Notes under the pieces: generated by a model
The model's database searches: none
Seen by the model: only the letters and a program-made list of their open reading frames with translations
What the model was told of the DNA's origin: nothing
Part shown: positions 44,427-53,732 of the stretch, piece after piece
Layout: the number at the start of each line of letters is the position of its first letter
How positions within the stretch are numbered: the stretch's first letter is position 1
Assembly (NCBI GenBank): GCA_030817875.1
Contig: JAUSZU010000001.1
Location: 682,001-746,000 of the forward strand
Source of the DNA: Flavobacterium sp. W4I14
GTDB lineage: Bacteria > Bacteroidota > Bacteroidia > Sphingobacteriales > Sphingobacteriaceae
Direction: 5' to 3'
DNA length: 64,000 nucleotides
Translations under genes and position numbers: made by a program

Positions 44427-46317
44427 AACTGTTGAACATTGTTTCAGATTGGGCCAGCAAAGGCAATAGCTGTTCTTTGGCTGCTGTTTTGTTGGTAAAA
44501 GCAACATTAAACATTCGGTTTTCGATGATTGTGCAGAGCAGGTGTACCAAATGAAGGTGCATTTCCTGGATCCGTTGTGTGCTCTGTGAAGGAACAACAA
44601 GGTTCAGCTCACCATAGCTTGCCGCCCGTCCGCCATCTTTACCGAGCATATTGATGCAGCAAATGCCTTTCTTTTTTGCCATTTGCATGGCTTTTATGAT
44701 GTTATCTGAGTTACCGCTGGTGCTCAGGCAAAGCAGTACATCTCCCTGGTTGCCATAGGCCTGAACCTGCCTGGCAAATACATCATCGTATCCAAAATCG
44801 TTTGCCCAGGCAGTTATAATAGCCGTATCGGCATTAAGCGAAATAGCCGGAAGCCCTTTGCGGTGTGGTACTTCGAAACGTCCTACCAGTTCGGCAACAA
44901 AATGCTGGCTTTCTGCAGCACTTCCGCCATTTCCGCAAACCAATATTTTGTGACCGGCTTTTAATGCACTGCTCATCATTTCGCCAGCCAGTGCTACTTT
45001 TGTGCTTAGCTCCCTGGCGGTGCGCTCGAACGTTCTGGCGCCCTCTTCAAAGGCACGTTGTATCATTTCGAACTCCTGTTGTTGCATTTTTTGTTGATTG
45101 GCATGTATGCCTTCGTAACAATCATGTATTTGCCCGGCGATTTTTTTCCAGGTAAAGTTGCGCTGTACATGTTGTAGCGCATTATTCGACATGTTATTGA
45201 GCAGGGCAGGATCTGACAAAAGCGTGCTTATTTTTTCTGCCAGTATTTCTGGCTGTTTGGGCGGAACCAGATAACCTGTATGTCCGTCTCGTACAGTGTA
45301 TTTTATACCACCAACAGCAGATCCGATAACCGGTGTACCACAGGCCATTGCCTCTATTGGTGTAATGCCAAAAGGTTCGTACCAGGGCGTGGTTATAAAA
45401 ATATCTGCTGCACTATAATAATATCTTAACAGCTCACGGCTTTTCTGCCCGACAAAACTTACCGAATTTTCAACACCACGCTTAACCGTTAGTTCCTTCA
45501 ACCTTTCCAGTTCGGGATCAGAACCTGAGGCATTTTCTTCACCACCAACAATAATCAGGCGTAGCTTATGGTTCGCTTTAACTTTGGCAAATGCTTCGAT
45601 AACATTATCTATACCTTTACGTTTAACCATCCTTCCCAACTGAAGCACTATTTTTTCTTCTTCGCCAATGTTAAGCAGTGTTTTTGCGGTAGCCTTTGCA
45701 ATCGGATAAAAATCTTCGGCGCTGAAACCGCATGGTATCATAACCATTTTTTCAGGGTCGGCACGGTAATAAGTGCTAAGATCCTCTTCATCCTGTGGAC
45801 ACTCGGCAATTATTTTGTCTGCGCGCTGTACAATGGCACGTTCAATATCAACCCGCTCCGGCGGGAAGCGGTCTAATTCCTTCTGGTGCATTTTCCTGAT
45901 ATGGCCAAGGGCATGAAAGGTAATTACAAAAGGAATGTCGAGCCTTTCCTTTAGTTCCATAGCCACCAGGCCCGACATCCAAAAATTGGCGTGGATAAGC
46001 CTATAGGAAATCTTATTTCTTTGGATAAAATATTCCATTTCCCTTCTAAAATCTTTCATAAAAGGTAGCAGGTCTTCCTTATCAACCTTTTCTTTAGGTC
46101 CCGCGTCAACCAAAATCACACGCACATTTTGGCTGAAATTATTCACTTCTTTTGAAATAATATCTTCCCTGCGCGTAAAAATATCAACCTGGTATCCCTG
46201 TTCTCCCAGCTGCTTTGCAATTTCGGCAACGTAAACGTTCTGGCCGCCATTGTCTTTTCCTCCGAGCAGGGCAAGTGGTGAAGCATGTTCACTTATAAAT
46301 GCAATTCTATTTTTCAT
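44416..46317 (-). CDS. fusion of GT4 glycosyltransferase and GmhA-like sedoheptulose-7-phosphate isomerase
   Basis: A 633-aa fusion from ATG 46317 (MKNRIAFISEHASP). The GT4 part (~1-405) resembles sucrose-phosphate-synthase/MshA-like enzymes, with GGKDNGGQNVYVAEI, LGRMVKRKGID and EPFGITPIEAMACGTPVIG. After a helical linker the SIS domain (~445-600) has CGNGGSAAESQHFVAELVGRF, LSTSGNSDNI and EMHLHLVHLLCTIIE. The last two hold the Glu and His positions used for catalysis in GmhA. It would make D-glycero-D-manno-heptose-7-phosphate, the substrate of HldE in the same operon. No frameshift joins the two parts. Confidence 0.92.
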   Translation of the reverse strand: MKNRIAFISEHASPLALLGGKDNGGQNVYVAEIAKQLGEQGYQVDIFTRREDIISKEVNNFSQNVRVILVDAGPKEKVDKEDLLPFMKDFRREMEYFIQRNKISYRLIHANFWMSGLVAMELKERLDIPFVITFHALGHIRKMHQKELDRFPPERVDIERAIVQRADKIIAECPQDEEDLSTYYRADPEKMVMIPCGFSAEDFYPIAKATAKTLLNIGEEEKIVLQLGRMVKRKGIDNVIEAFAKVKANHKLRLIIVGGEENASGSDPELERLKELTVKRGVENSVSFVGQKSRELLRYYYSAADIFITTPWYEPFGITPIEAMACGTPVIGSAVGGIKYTVRDGHTGYLVPPKQPEILAEKISTLLSDPALLNNMSNNALQHVQRNFTWKKIAGQIHDCYEGIHANQQKMQQQEFEMIQRAFEEGARTFERTARELSTKVALAGEMMSSALKAGHKILVCGNGGSAAESQHFVAELVGRFEVPHRKGLPAISLNADTAIITAWANDFGYDDVFARQVQAYGNQGDVLLCLSTSGNSDNIIKAMQMAKKKGICCINMLGKDGGRAASYGELNLVVPSQSTQRIQEMHLHLVHLLCTIIENRMFNVAFTNKTAAKEQLLPLLAQSETMFNSYGS

Positions 46318-46327
46318 AGGTATTGTT

Positions 46328-47308
46328 TTAGGTATGATTCGTATTTTTGTATACAGGTTTGTTAACAGCCATATGTTTAAATAGCTTGTGCCATTCCTGA
46401 GTAAACCGTTCGATGCCAAAACGTTCTTCTGCGGTGCGCTGCGCATTGTTTCCCATTTGGCGGGCGAGCTGCGGATTTTCCAGCAACAGTTCCATATCTC
46501 TTTTTAGCATTTCAATATCGGTACGTACAAATCCCGAATAGCCATTTTTGATGGTTACAGCCATTTCGGTGGTCGCCATACCGATAATAGGCATGCCCTG
46601 CATCATCGCTTCGCACACGGCCAGTCCAAGACTGGTATAGCGAATCGGATTAAAAAAGAAACGGTAATTTGAAATGAAAGCAGGGAGCTGGGGGTGAAGC
46701 ACTTCGCCAATACCATAACTTTCAGCGCCCATGCCCACCAGATCTAATGGTATGGTTTTGCTTAGCTCCTCAAAAATATCGAACCCTAAAAGCCGGCCAC
46801 GTGCGGGCAGATTATTGATTACCACAATTCCGCGTTCCAGCGTGCCCTTATAAGGAGGTGCTCCAGCTGTTACGCCGTGTTCAATTACGGTAGTTTGTAT
46901 CCCCGGACTATGCCACATTAACGCGTTAAAATGCGTTACATGAACAAGCATAACTGTTGGGTCTGTTACCGGATGTAGCGCATCGGTAGGGTGATTCCAT
47001 GGCGGATCGTGTTCCAGATAAATTTTTGGCAGGCTACGCTGATATTCAGTAAGTACTTCAAACTGATCGTAAAGGTAGTTTTCATCTGTTTGAAAGAGTA
47101 TGACATCGAAATCCAGATGAGGGATTTGTTCAACAGGAACTTCTATAACATTATGGCCAAAGGGAAATGTTTCTCCTCTGCCAACGTATCCTTCGTTTTT
47201 AAGCTCATTTACGGGTATGTAAATATCATAGTTCCCCTGCGAAAGGTAGAAAAGATAACTGCCGTGGATGTGCCACGTAAAAATTTTTAACCGGTTTAAC
47301 TCGTGCAT
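46328..47308 (-). CDS. family 4 glycosyltransferase
   Basis: GT-B glycosyltransferase (326 aa). The N-terminal half includes KIFTWHIHGSYL and HVTHFNALMW; the donor domain has the acidic Glu in SLGLAVCEAMMQGMPIIG and a C-terminal GIERFTQEW helix. It leads the minus operon and is 10 bp before the GT4-GmhA fusion. The sugar donor is unknown; it is more distant from the fusion's GT4 than expected of a recent paralogue. Confidence 0.88.
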   Translation of the reverse strand: MHELNRLKIFTWHIHGSYLFYLSQGNYDIYIPVNELKNEGYVGRGETFPFGHNVIEVPVEQIPHLDFDVILFQTDENYLYDQFEVLTEYQRSLPKIYLEHDPPWNHPTDALHPVTDPTVMLVHVTHFNALMWHSPGIQTTVIEHGVTAGAPPYKGTLERGIVVINNLPARGRLLGFDIFEELSKTIPLDLVGMGAESYGIGEVLHPQLPAFISNYRFFFNPIRYTSLGLAVCEAMMQGMPIIGMATTEMAVTIKNGYSGFVRTDIEMLKRDMELLLENPQLARQMGNNAQRTAEERFGIERFTQEWHKLFKHMAVNKPVYKNTNHT

Positions 47309-48181
47309 AATGATGAATTTATGGGCGCTACGTTTAACCGTAAACTAAACAGCCGCCCAAAGTAACTGCTTAAACAACTGCACTTCTAAGCGTTTTGTTC
47401 GTTGTGCAAATACCCGTTTTAGCGTGGAAAATACCCGTACAGCTGATTCGAATTACTTGTTTGCAGGATTAGGATTCAGCGGGAACGTTTCGCGTGGTAG
47501 CTTAAAACCGTTTGAGGAATTGATGTGGTTTAAATTAAAACTGTGGAAGAGAAAAGTTTAGATAAACGAGCTAATTCCCATAAGTGCAGGCTGATTTCAT
47601 ATAGTTAAAGCGTTTAATGTATTATGGCGAATGGTGTTTATGCTTGATGGATTAAGCCCGAAAAAAATGAATATTCTATGAGTCTGTTTAAATTTTGCTG
47701 AAAGATTGTTCGTATGTCAGTCTGTCCAAAGGACTCCTACGGAGAGCATAGTCGAAGACCCGTTTTTTGATATATTAAAAGCAATCGACTACGCTATCAT
47801 TGACGTTGTTTTGCAAGTTATTGTTAATCAGTGTTTTAATGGCTTTTGCATTTCCATCCGGCTAGGCCATAGCACGGTATCCCCGTTCCACTTAAATCCG
47901 GCCTAACAAATTTTTCGGGTTGCACTGTTCTGGCCGCGCTACTGGCTTCAAAAGAAAAATTTTCAGCCGGCATTTTTTGTTTCTTTTTGATGCCAAAAAG
48001 AAAGAGCCCTTCGGCGGCGGCGAGCCGAGGCAAGACCGTGGTGTATGGCAAAGAAATCAATTATACGTCACTCATATTGATTTTTAAAAAATAAATTACC
48101 CCCTCTGTGTGATAGAAATATTATATGAGTAAAATAATTGTATCAAATTTAAACAGGCTCTTAGTCTCGTTAAATTTTTTC
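47309..48181. other. long intergenic region with structured elements
   Basis: About 870 bp without a credible gene. It holds a segment resembling inverted block B (47705-47770, CCAAAGGACTCCTACGGAG), a perfect 10-bp hairpin TTTCTTTTTG/CAAAAAGAAA (47980-48003) and an adjacent imperfect CCTTCGGC/GCCGAGG stem. The promoter of the heptose operon must lie here but I cannot pin it. Confidence 0.45.
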
Positions 48182-48207
48182 AAAACCAATCCCCGTTACA
48201 TGTTGTT
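48182..48207 (+). promoter_or_regulatory. ECF-type promoter before small lipoprotein
   Basis: Plus strand AAAACC-N14-GTTGTT, 106 bp before the ATG. The match is good but the leader is long, so confidence is lower. Confidence 0.48.
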
Positions 48208-48312
48208 TTTTTAATGAAAAGGTAAAAGCCACATCAGTACAAAAACAAAAGAGCGGTTTCTAAATCAGCTGAAACAATAGACGTTAATAGTATAATCCTA
48301 AAATTTAAGAAG

Positions 48313-48504
48313 ATGAGAACGATACACACCATTTTTATTGCAGCAGCATTTTTGGCATCGGTATTAACTGCTTGCCAAAATCCTTCAGATAGGGCAAAGG
48401 GAAATCACCAGAAAGATTATGAAGATACGACTAAAAAAAGCGCTGCTGATTCAGCTGCAGCACAGCCACGTGTAAATCCGGAAGATACGGTTCGGAAATA
48501 CTAA
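48313..48504 (+). CDS. small lipoprotein
   Basis: A 63-aa protein with a lipoprotein signal (lipobox LTAC, Cys at residue 21) and a short hydrophilic mature part rich in Asp, Lys and Ala. No family recognised. Composition resembles the small secreted protein at 19796. It stands alone. An AAAACC/GTTGTT box lies 106 bp upstream. Confidence 0.7.
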   Translation: MRTIHTIFIAAAFLASVLTACQNPSDRAKGNHQKDYEDTTKKSAADSAAAQPRVNPEDTVRKY

Positions 48505-48794
48505 TCAATAAAATTCTTCTTGGATGGTAAGTTTGCAAAATAAACAAGGGTCGATAAGTAGTGATAAAACGAAGAATTGGCTTTAGTACATTTTGTATTT
48601 TACCCCTGTTTTTAGGGGCTAAATACTTAAAAAAACAATGTTGCAAACCGCAATTTATGCTTTAGGTGGCTAATAGCAGCCATTTTTCTATTTTTCTATA
48701 ATTTGCGATTGTACACCTAACACTAAGACGTTAAAAAAAATAATTAAATTGTAAATGGAGCGCCCCACGGGGGTTATAACGTTCTGTCAGTTTA

Positions 48795-49862
48795 ATGGAA
48801 ATCTCAAATCTTCTTGTATATCTCTCTGAGCGTTCACCCCGGCTTTTCTTTATATTCGATTTAAACGAGGATAGATTTATCTACATGAACCCATCGTGCA
48901 TGAACTTCTTTGGCTTAATGTCTATAGACATACGTTCGAGGCTTTTATTGCATATGGTACATCCCGAAGACCGGCGTTATGTACTTTTCAAGTTAAGAGA
49001 ATGTATTGATGGGAATACGGTAAGCGATGTTGAGTGCAGAATACAGCGTGCTGATAACGAGCGCTGGTTGAGCACAACGCCTTATTTACTCAATGAAAAC
49101 GGGCAGCATCTTTTGATTGGGATTGCTGAAGATGTTACCAATTACAAGGAAATTGCCGAAGTACTCAATAATCACAATAGTAAAAAAAATGCCATACTTA
49201 ATATTCTCGCACATGATTTGGCTGGGCCTATAGGCGCTATTGGCAATATTTCGGACCTGCTGGCAAAGGGGGCCAGAAGATTCGAAGATCCTTCTATTGA
49301 CCGTTACATCGCGTTGATTGACAGGATTACCAAAAAAAGCCTCAAATTAATTCGCGACTTTCTGAACCAGGAGTTTCTGGAGACAGCAGGTGTACAATTG
49401 GTTAAAAAAAGAGTAGAGTTGGTGAGCAAAATTTCCTTAGCTGGCCAGGAATATTTCGATATGCAGGACGGTTTACAGATTACTTTTTCCTGCCGTTCAA
49501 GTAAAGAGCGTATTTTTGCCGAAATTGATGAAGATAAATTTATGCAGGTGATCAATAACCTGATTTCCAATTCACTTAAATTTACTCCAAAAAACGGCAA
49601 CATAGATGTCTATCTCACAGAGAGCAAAAAACAAGTCCTGATTACAGTTGCTGACAACGGAATCGGTATTCCAAAAAAATATCACGCTACACTTTTCGAA
49701 AAATTTACCAATGCCCGAAGGAACGGTTTAAACGGCGAACAGTCTACTGGCCTTGGTATGTCGATTATCAAAACTATTATTGAATGGCACAAAGGGAAAA
49801 TCTGGTTTGATAGCGAAGAAAACAAGGGAACAACGTTTTATATCGAACTTCCGAAGGTATAA
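48795..49862 (+). CDS. PAS sensor histidine kinase
   Basis: A soluble 355-aa kinase. PAS domain ~10-115, HisKA ~125-195 with the phosphoacceptor His in NILAHDLAGPIG, HATPase ~240-350 with VINNLISNSLKFTP, VADNGIGIP and GEQSTGLGMSII. No membrane segment, so it senses a cytoplasmic signal or works as a relay. No response regulator is adjacent, so it may serve the lone receivers of region 2 (inference). Confidence 0.92.
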   Translation: MEISNLLVYLSERSPRLFFIFDLNEDRFIYMNPSCMNFFGLMSIDIRSRLLLHMVHPEDRRYVLFKLRECIDGNTVSDVECRIQRADNERWLSTTPYLLNENGQHLLIGIAEDVTNYKEIAEVLNNHNSKKNAILNILAHDLAGPIGAIGNISDLLAKGARRFEDPSIDRYIALIDRITKKSLKLIRDFLNQEFLETAGVQLVKKRVELVSKISLAGQEYFDMQDGLQITFSCRSSKERIFAEIDEDKFMQVINNLISNSLKFTPKNGNIDVYLTESKKQVLITVADNGIGIPKKYHATLFEKFTNARRNGLNGEQSTGLGMSIIKTIIEWHKGKIWFDSEENKGTTFYIELPKV

Positions 49863-49995
49863 GCCTTGCCAATAAGTTAATACTTACCTTTTTGGAACTG
49901 TAAAGCATAGTATTAAGGATTTAGCCCTTTGTTATTGAGAAAAACTGCCCTGTTAATCCAATACATGTTGTTAATAATTACATATGAAAAAACGG

Positions 49996-50475
49996 CTAGG
50001 GTTTATCATTTTTTTTATTTTTAGCTAGCCTGGTAGTATTTGTTAATTTTTCTTCTGAAAGTTTTTTTGCAGAATCAATTGAATGGGAGTGGTGGATATC
50101 TTCTCCCTTTTCTGCCATATCAGAAAGTTTCGCATAGTATTTATGCAATACATCCAGTTCTGCCTCCGAAAGGTCTTCAATATCAACCATGCGGTTACTT
50201 GCATGTCTGCTGGCCGCCAATAACTCATTAAGTTTTAATTGTATGGCCTTCGAATCTTTATTCTGGGTTTTTTGAATCAGAAATACCATTAAAAAAGTAA
50301 TAATTGTTGTTCCGGTATTAATGACCAGTTGCCAGGTATCCGAATAGTTGAAAATAGGGCCGCTAATGCCCCAGATTATAATAATGCCAACAGCTATGGT
50401 AAAGGCGCTTGCACTTCCGGTCCAATATGTAATCTTGTCAGATATATGCTCAAAAAAGTTTTGCTTGTTTGTCAT
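49996..50475 (-). CDS. low-affinity iron permease family protein
   Basis: A 159-aa membrane protein from ATG 50475 (MTNKQNFFEH). Two hydrophobic segments at ~22-42 (AFTIAVGIIIIWGI) and ~50-70 (GTTIITFLMVFLIQKTQNKD) carry the family's signature, followed by DSKAIQLKLNELL. The bacterial members are called iron permease by similarity to yeast Fet4, but function is unproven. A box AAAACC/CCTGTT lies 43 bp upstream, nearly identical to that of the DUF892 gene including the spacer. Confidence 0.87.
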   Translation of the reverse strand: MTNKQNFFEHISDKITYWTGSASAFTIAVGIIIIWGISGPIFNYSDTWQLVINTGTTIITFLMVFLIQKTQNKDSKAIQLKLNELLAASRHASNRMVDIEDLSEAELDVLHKYYAKLSDMAEKGEDIHHSHSIDSAKKLSEEKLTNTTRLAKNKKNDKP

Positions 50476-50517
50476 ATTCTTTAGTACTAAGTGTAAGGGT
50501 TTGTTTTTGTTTATATA

Positions 50518-50543
50518 AACAGGCAAAAATTTCAGATGGTTTT
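50518..50543 (-). promoter_or_regulatory. ECF-type promoter before iron permease family gene
   Basis: Minus strand AAAACC-N14-CCTGTT followed by TATATAAAC, 43 bp before the start codon. Confidence 0.72.
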
Positions 50544-50641
50544 CAATTTTTGTCTTCTTCTTGCTGGCTTTGCGGTATAAATAACGCGACCGTCTGTTTA
50601 TTAAGCTGCTGAAAACATAATGTTTTAACTGTTAAATAAAT

Positions 50642-50667
50642 CAAACCTGTAACAGTTTTACCTTGTT
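50642..50667 (+). promoter_or_regulatory. ECF-type promoter before small protein/SDR pair
   Basis: Plus strand CAAACC-N14-CTTGTT followed by TATTTAACG, 78 bp before ATG 50745. It lies in the same intergenic region as the divergent copy at 50518. Confidence 0.6.
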
Positions 50668-50744
50668 TATTTAACGAAGCACAAGTTTCAAAACGAAGGT
50701 TGTGCTTCTTGCAGAAAATAATTCGAAGGTTTAAACTTAAAACT

Positions 50745-50939
50745 ATGGAAAACAAAAAAACAGATCAGCAGGACAGTGAAAATAAGGTTGGTATTGTACC
50801 ACATTCGCAGATTGAGGCAAGTGATGCGGATAGTGCTTATCAGGATGAGGCTTCTGCTAAGGAATTATCAAAACAGGCAGCGAAATCGGATTCGGATACA
50901 GACCGAGCAGAAGATAAGGGAACTCCTCATCAGGATTAA
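50745..50939 (+). CDS. small hydrophilic hypothetical protein
   Basis: A 64-aa, highly charged protein (Asp, Ser, Lys, Ala, Gln rich), probably disordered; ATG 50745 (MENKKTDQQD) chosen because the upstream extension is basic and unlike it. No family recognised. The SDR gene follows after 27 bp, so they are probably co-transcribed from the ECF-type promoter. Confidence 0.68.
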   Translation: MENKKTDQQDSENKVGIVPHSQIEASDADSAYQDEASAKELSKQAAKSDSDTDRAEDKGTPHQD

Positions 50940-50966
50940 TTTTTTTAAAACAGTAAATACGACAAC

Positions 50967-51776
50967 ATGGAAAATAGAAAACATTTTGCATTGATTACCG
51001 GTGCAAGTAGCGGAATTGGTTATGAACTGGCCAAACTTTTTGCAAAAGATGGTTTTAACCTCATTATTGTTGGCCGGGAAGAGGCAAGGTTACAACGGGC
51101 AGCAGCCATTTTTGAAGCGGAAGGAGTTGAGGTAATCACCATGACCGCCGACCTGTCTGAACGGGATGCGGCTTTTGATCTGTATGAAAACATACGTACA
51201 AAAAATGTACAGATAGATGTATTGGTAAACGACGCCGGACAAGGGGTTTATGGTAAATTTATAGATACCGATTTAAGTAAAGAATTAAAAATTATCCAGT
51301 TGAACATTGCTTCTTTGGTAACCTTAACCAAATTATATTTAAAAGAGATGGTAAAACGGGGAGCAGGGAAGATCTTGAATGTTGCATCGATTGCAGGAAA
51401 ATTGCCCGGGCCTTATCAGGCTGTTTACCATGGCACAAAAGCATTTGTGCACTCTTTTAACGAAGCGGTACGTGCAGAAATAAAGGATTCGCCAGTTACC
51501 ATAACCTCTTTATTACCTGGCCCTACAGATACCGACTTTTTTAGAAAAGCTGATATGATGGATTCAAAAATAGTACAGGAAGGTGAATTAGCCGATCCTG
51601 CAGCAGTAGCTAAAGATGGCTACGAAGCGATGATGGATGGAAAAGACATGGTTGTATCGGGATTTAAGAACAAACTGCAGGTAGCCATGGGGAATATTAC
51701 CCCTGATAGCAAATTAGCTGAGCAAATGGGTAAAATGCAGGAGCCAGTAGATGATAAGCCTAGCAATACGCCATAA
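50967..51776 (+). CDS. SDR family oxidoreductase
   Basis: A 269-aa classical short-chain dehydrogenase. The cofactor motif is ITGASSGIGYEL, NDAGQG follows, and the catalytic Ser, Tyr and Lys are in VASIAGK and YHGTKAF. An Arg after the first strand (VGREEARL) favours NADP(H). It resembles the DltE/YqjQ-type group. Substrate unknown. It probably belongs to a two-gene unit with the small protein upstream. Confidence 0.9.
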   Translation: MENRKHFALITGASSGIGYELAKLFAKDGFNLIIVGREEARLQRAAAIFEAEGVEVITMTADLSERDAAFDLYENIRTKNVQIDVLVNDAGQGVYGKFIDTDLSKELKIIQLNIASLVTLTKLYLKEMVKRGAGKILNVASIAGKLPGPYQAVYHGTKAFVHSFNEAVRAEIKDSPVTITSLLPGPTDTDFFRKADMMDSKIVQEGELADPAAVAKDGYEAMMDGKDMVVSGFKNKLQVAMGNITPDSKLAEQMGKMQEPVDDKPSNTP

Positions 51777-51827
51777 CAGCTTGCTTTAAGGACTATGAAT
51801 TGCAGCATATTTTTATAAATATCCGTC

Positions 51828-51853
51828 AAAACTTTGGCCTGTTTTTTTTTGTT
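51828..51853 (+). promoter_or_regulatory. ECF-type promoter before treZ
   Basis: Plus strand AAAACT-N14-TTTGTT, 19 bp before the start codon. Part of the spacer is a T-run. Confidence 0.55.
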
Positions 51854-51872
51854 CTCCTAAAAAAGGGCTTTA

Positions 51873-53732
51873 ATGGGAATAGATATACAAAAAAGAAGTA
51901 TTGGGTTAAATTTTAACGGAAGCGGACAGGCAGAAATAAGGGTTTGGGCACCGCTTGCAGAACAAGTTTCTGTTTTAATAACAGAAAGCGCTGCGGTTAT
52001 TGATCTATTTAACGAGGGATATGGGTATTGGTTCTTACAAACCGATCTGATAAAGCCACGGGAAACTTATAGCTTTAAAATCAGCGCCCCTAAAGATGGA
52101 AAGGAGCTTGTGCGTTCAGATCCGGCCTCGTTACTCCAGGCCGAAGGACCACAGGGGGTATCAACAGCTTTTGATCTGAAAAGTTTCCCTTGGACAGATC
52201 GCAATTGGCAAGGAATTGCACTGAAAGATTTTATCATTTACGAACTCCATACCGGAACTTTCACACCTGAAGGAGATTTTGCGGCTATCGAAAAAAAGCT
52301 CGATTACCTTGTTGAACTCGGCATTACCGCAATCGAGATTATGCCTGTTGCACAATTTTCGGGCGGCAGGAATTGGGGTTATGATGGCGTATTTCCTTTT
52401 GCCGTACAAAATACCTATGGAGGTCCTTTGGCATTACAACAACTGGTTAACACCTGCCACGAGAAGGGACTGGCCGTAATCTTGGATGTGGTTTATAATC
52501 ATGTGGGACCAGAAGGAAATTATTTTGCAGATTTCGGTCCGTATTTTACGGATAAATACCACACGCCCTGGGGGCAGGCCATTAACTTCGATGATGCAGG
52601 CTGCGATGCGGTAAGGGATTTTTTTATCGAAAATGCATTGATGTGGTTCAGGGATTTTCATATCGATGCACTTAGGTTGGATGCGGTACACGCAATTAAA
52701 GATTTTAGCCCTGTTCATGTTCTGGCAGAGATTAAATCGCATACCGAAAAACTTGCTCAGGTAACCGGCAGAACTTATGAACTGATTGTTGAACTTGACC
52801 TGAACGACGGCCGTTTTATCAGGCCGCAAAAGGAGTTTGGCTATGGCATGGATGCCCAATGGATAGATGAATTTCATCATGCGTTGAGGGTTTGTGCAGG
52901 TCAGGAACAAAAAGGTTATTATTCAGATTTTAACGGCGTGGCTGATCTGGCTAAATCTTTTAACAGCGCTTATGTGTACGATGGGCAATATTCGCCACAT
53001 CGGCAGAAAAAGTTCGGCGAGCCCATAGGCGATGTTCCAGGTAATAAATTTGTTGTTTTTTCACAAAATCATGATCAGATCGGTAACCGCATGCTGGGCG
53101 AACGTACTGCTGCATTAGTGAGCTTTGAAATGTTAAAAGTGATGGCTGCTGCCGTTTTTTGCAGCCCTTTTTTACCCCTGATATATATGGGCGAGGAATG
53201 GGCGGAAACAAATCCTTTCCAGTTTTTTGTAAGTCACAGTGATCACGATCTGGTAGAAGCCGTTAGAGAAGGCAGAAAAGCGGAGTTTTCGGCTTTTCAT
53301 GGAGATGAAGGGGTACCCGACCCACAGTCCGAATCAACTTTTCAGCATTCAAAACTGGATTGGCAAAAACTGCAAGTGCCGTTAAACCTTAAAATGTTGA
53401 CTTATTACAAAACATTGATTGCACTCCGAAAGCAAAATGAGGTGCTTGCAGATTTAGATCGAAAAAACGTTAAGGCAGTGGCTTACCCAGAAAAAAAATG
53501 TTTAATGTTAAGCCGATGGAAGGGTACACAAAAAATACTGGTGCTATTTAACTTTTCAGATCAAAAGCAAAACCTTTCGACTGGCGAAACCATTCAAGAT
53601 TGGGCCGTGTTGCTTAACTCTTCTTCATCGGTTTGGAATGGACCACACGAAGAAATAAACAGCTTACCTCCTGGTGAACAAATTACCCTATTTCCAGAAT
53701 CAATTCTTATTCTTTCTAAAAAAGATGTATAA
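51873..53732 (+). CDS. treZ: malto-oligosyltrehalose trehalohydrolase TreZ
   Basis: GH13 enzyme (619 aa) that releases trehalose from maltooligosyl-trehalose in the cytoplasm. An N-terminal CBM48-like domain (~10-95) precedes the barrel. The catalytic Asp is in IDALRLDAVHAIKD, the Glu in IVELDLND, and the third Asp in SQNHDQIGNR. Length is typical. It overlaps treY by 8 bp (ATGTATAA), showing translational coupling. It has an ECF-type promoter, which fits trehalose as a desiccation and osmotic protectant. Confidence 0.95.
   Translation: MGIDIQKRSIGLNFNGSGQAEIRVWAPLAEQVSVLITESAAVIDLFNEGYGYWFLQTDLIKPRETYSFKISAPKDGKELVRSDPASLLQAEGPQGVSTAFDLKSFPWTDRNWQGIALKDFIIYELHTGTFTPEGDFAAIEKKLDYLVELGITAIEIMPVAQFSGGRNWGYDGVFPFAVQNTYGGPLALQQLVNTCHEKGLAVILDVVYNHVGPEGNYFADFGPYFTDKYHTPWGQAINFDDAGCDAVRDFFIENALMWFRDFHIDALRLDAVHAIKDFSPVHVLAEIKSHTEKLAQVTGRTYELIVELDLNDGRFIRPQKEFGYGMDAQWIDEFHHALRVCAGQEQKGYYSDFNGVADLAKSFNSAYVYDGQYSPHRQKKFGEPIGDVPGNKFVVFSQNHDQIGNRMLGERTAALVSFEMLKVMAAAVFCSPFLPLIYMGEEWAETNPFQFFVSHSDHDLVEAVREGRKAEFSAFHGDEGVPDPQSESTFQHSKLDWQKLQVPLNLKMLTYYKTLIALRKQNEVLADLDRKNVKAVAYPEKKCLMLSRWKGTQKILVLFNFSDQKQNLSTGETIQDWAVLLNSSSSVWNGPHEEINSLPPGEQITLFPESILILSKKDV

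Noticed and set aside
44427..44600. Longer N-terminus for gmhB
   Set aside because: The extra 58 residues are the shifted reading of the GT4-GmhA C-terminal codons; the HAD fold starts at 44426.
47706..47906. 66-aa open frame upstream of the heptose operon
   Set aside because: Overlaps the block B-like repeat and lacks protein-like features.
48760..48776. GCCCC-ACG-GGGG hairpin just before the PAS kinase gene
   Set aside because: Short stem without conserved partner or riboswitch features; not enough to call a regulatory element.
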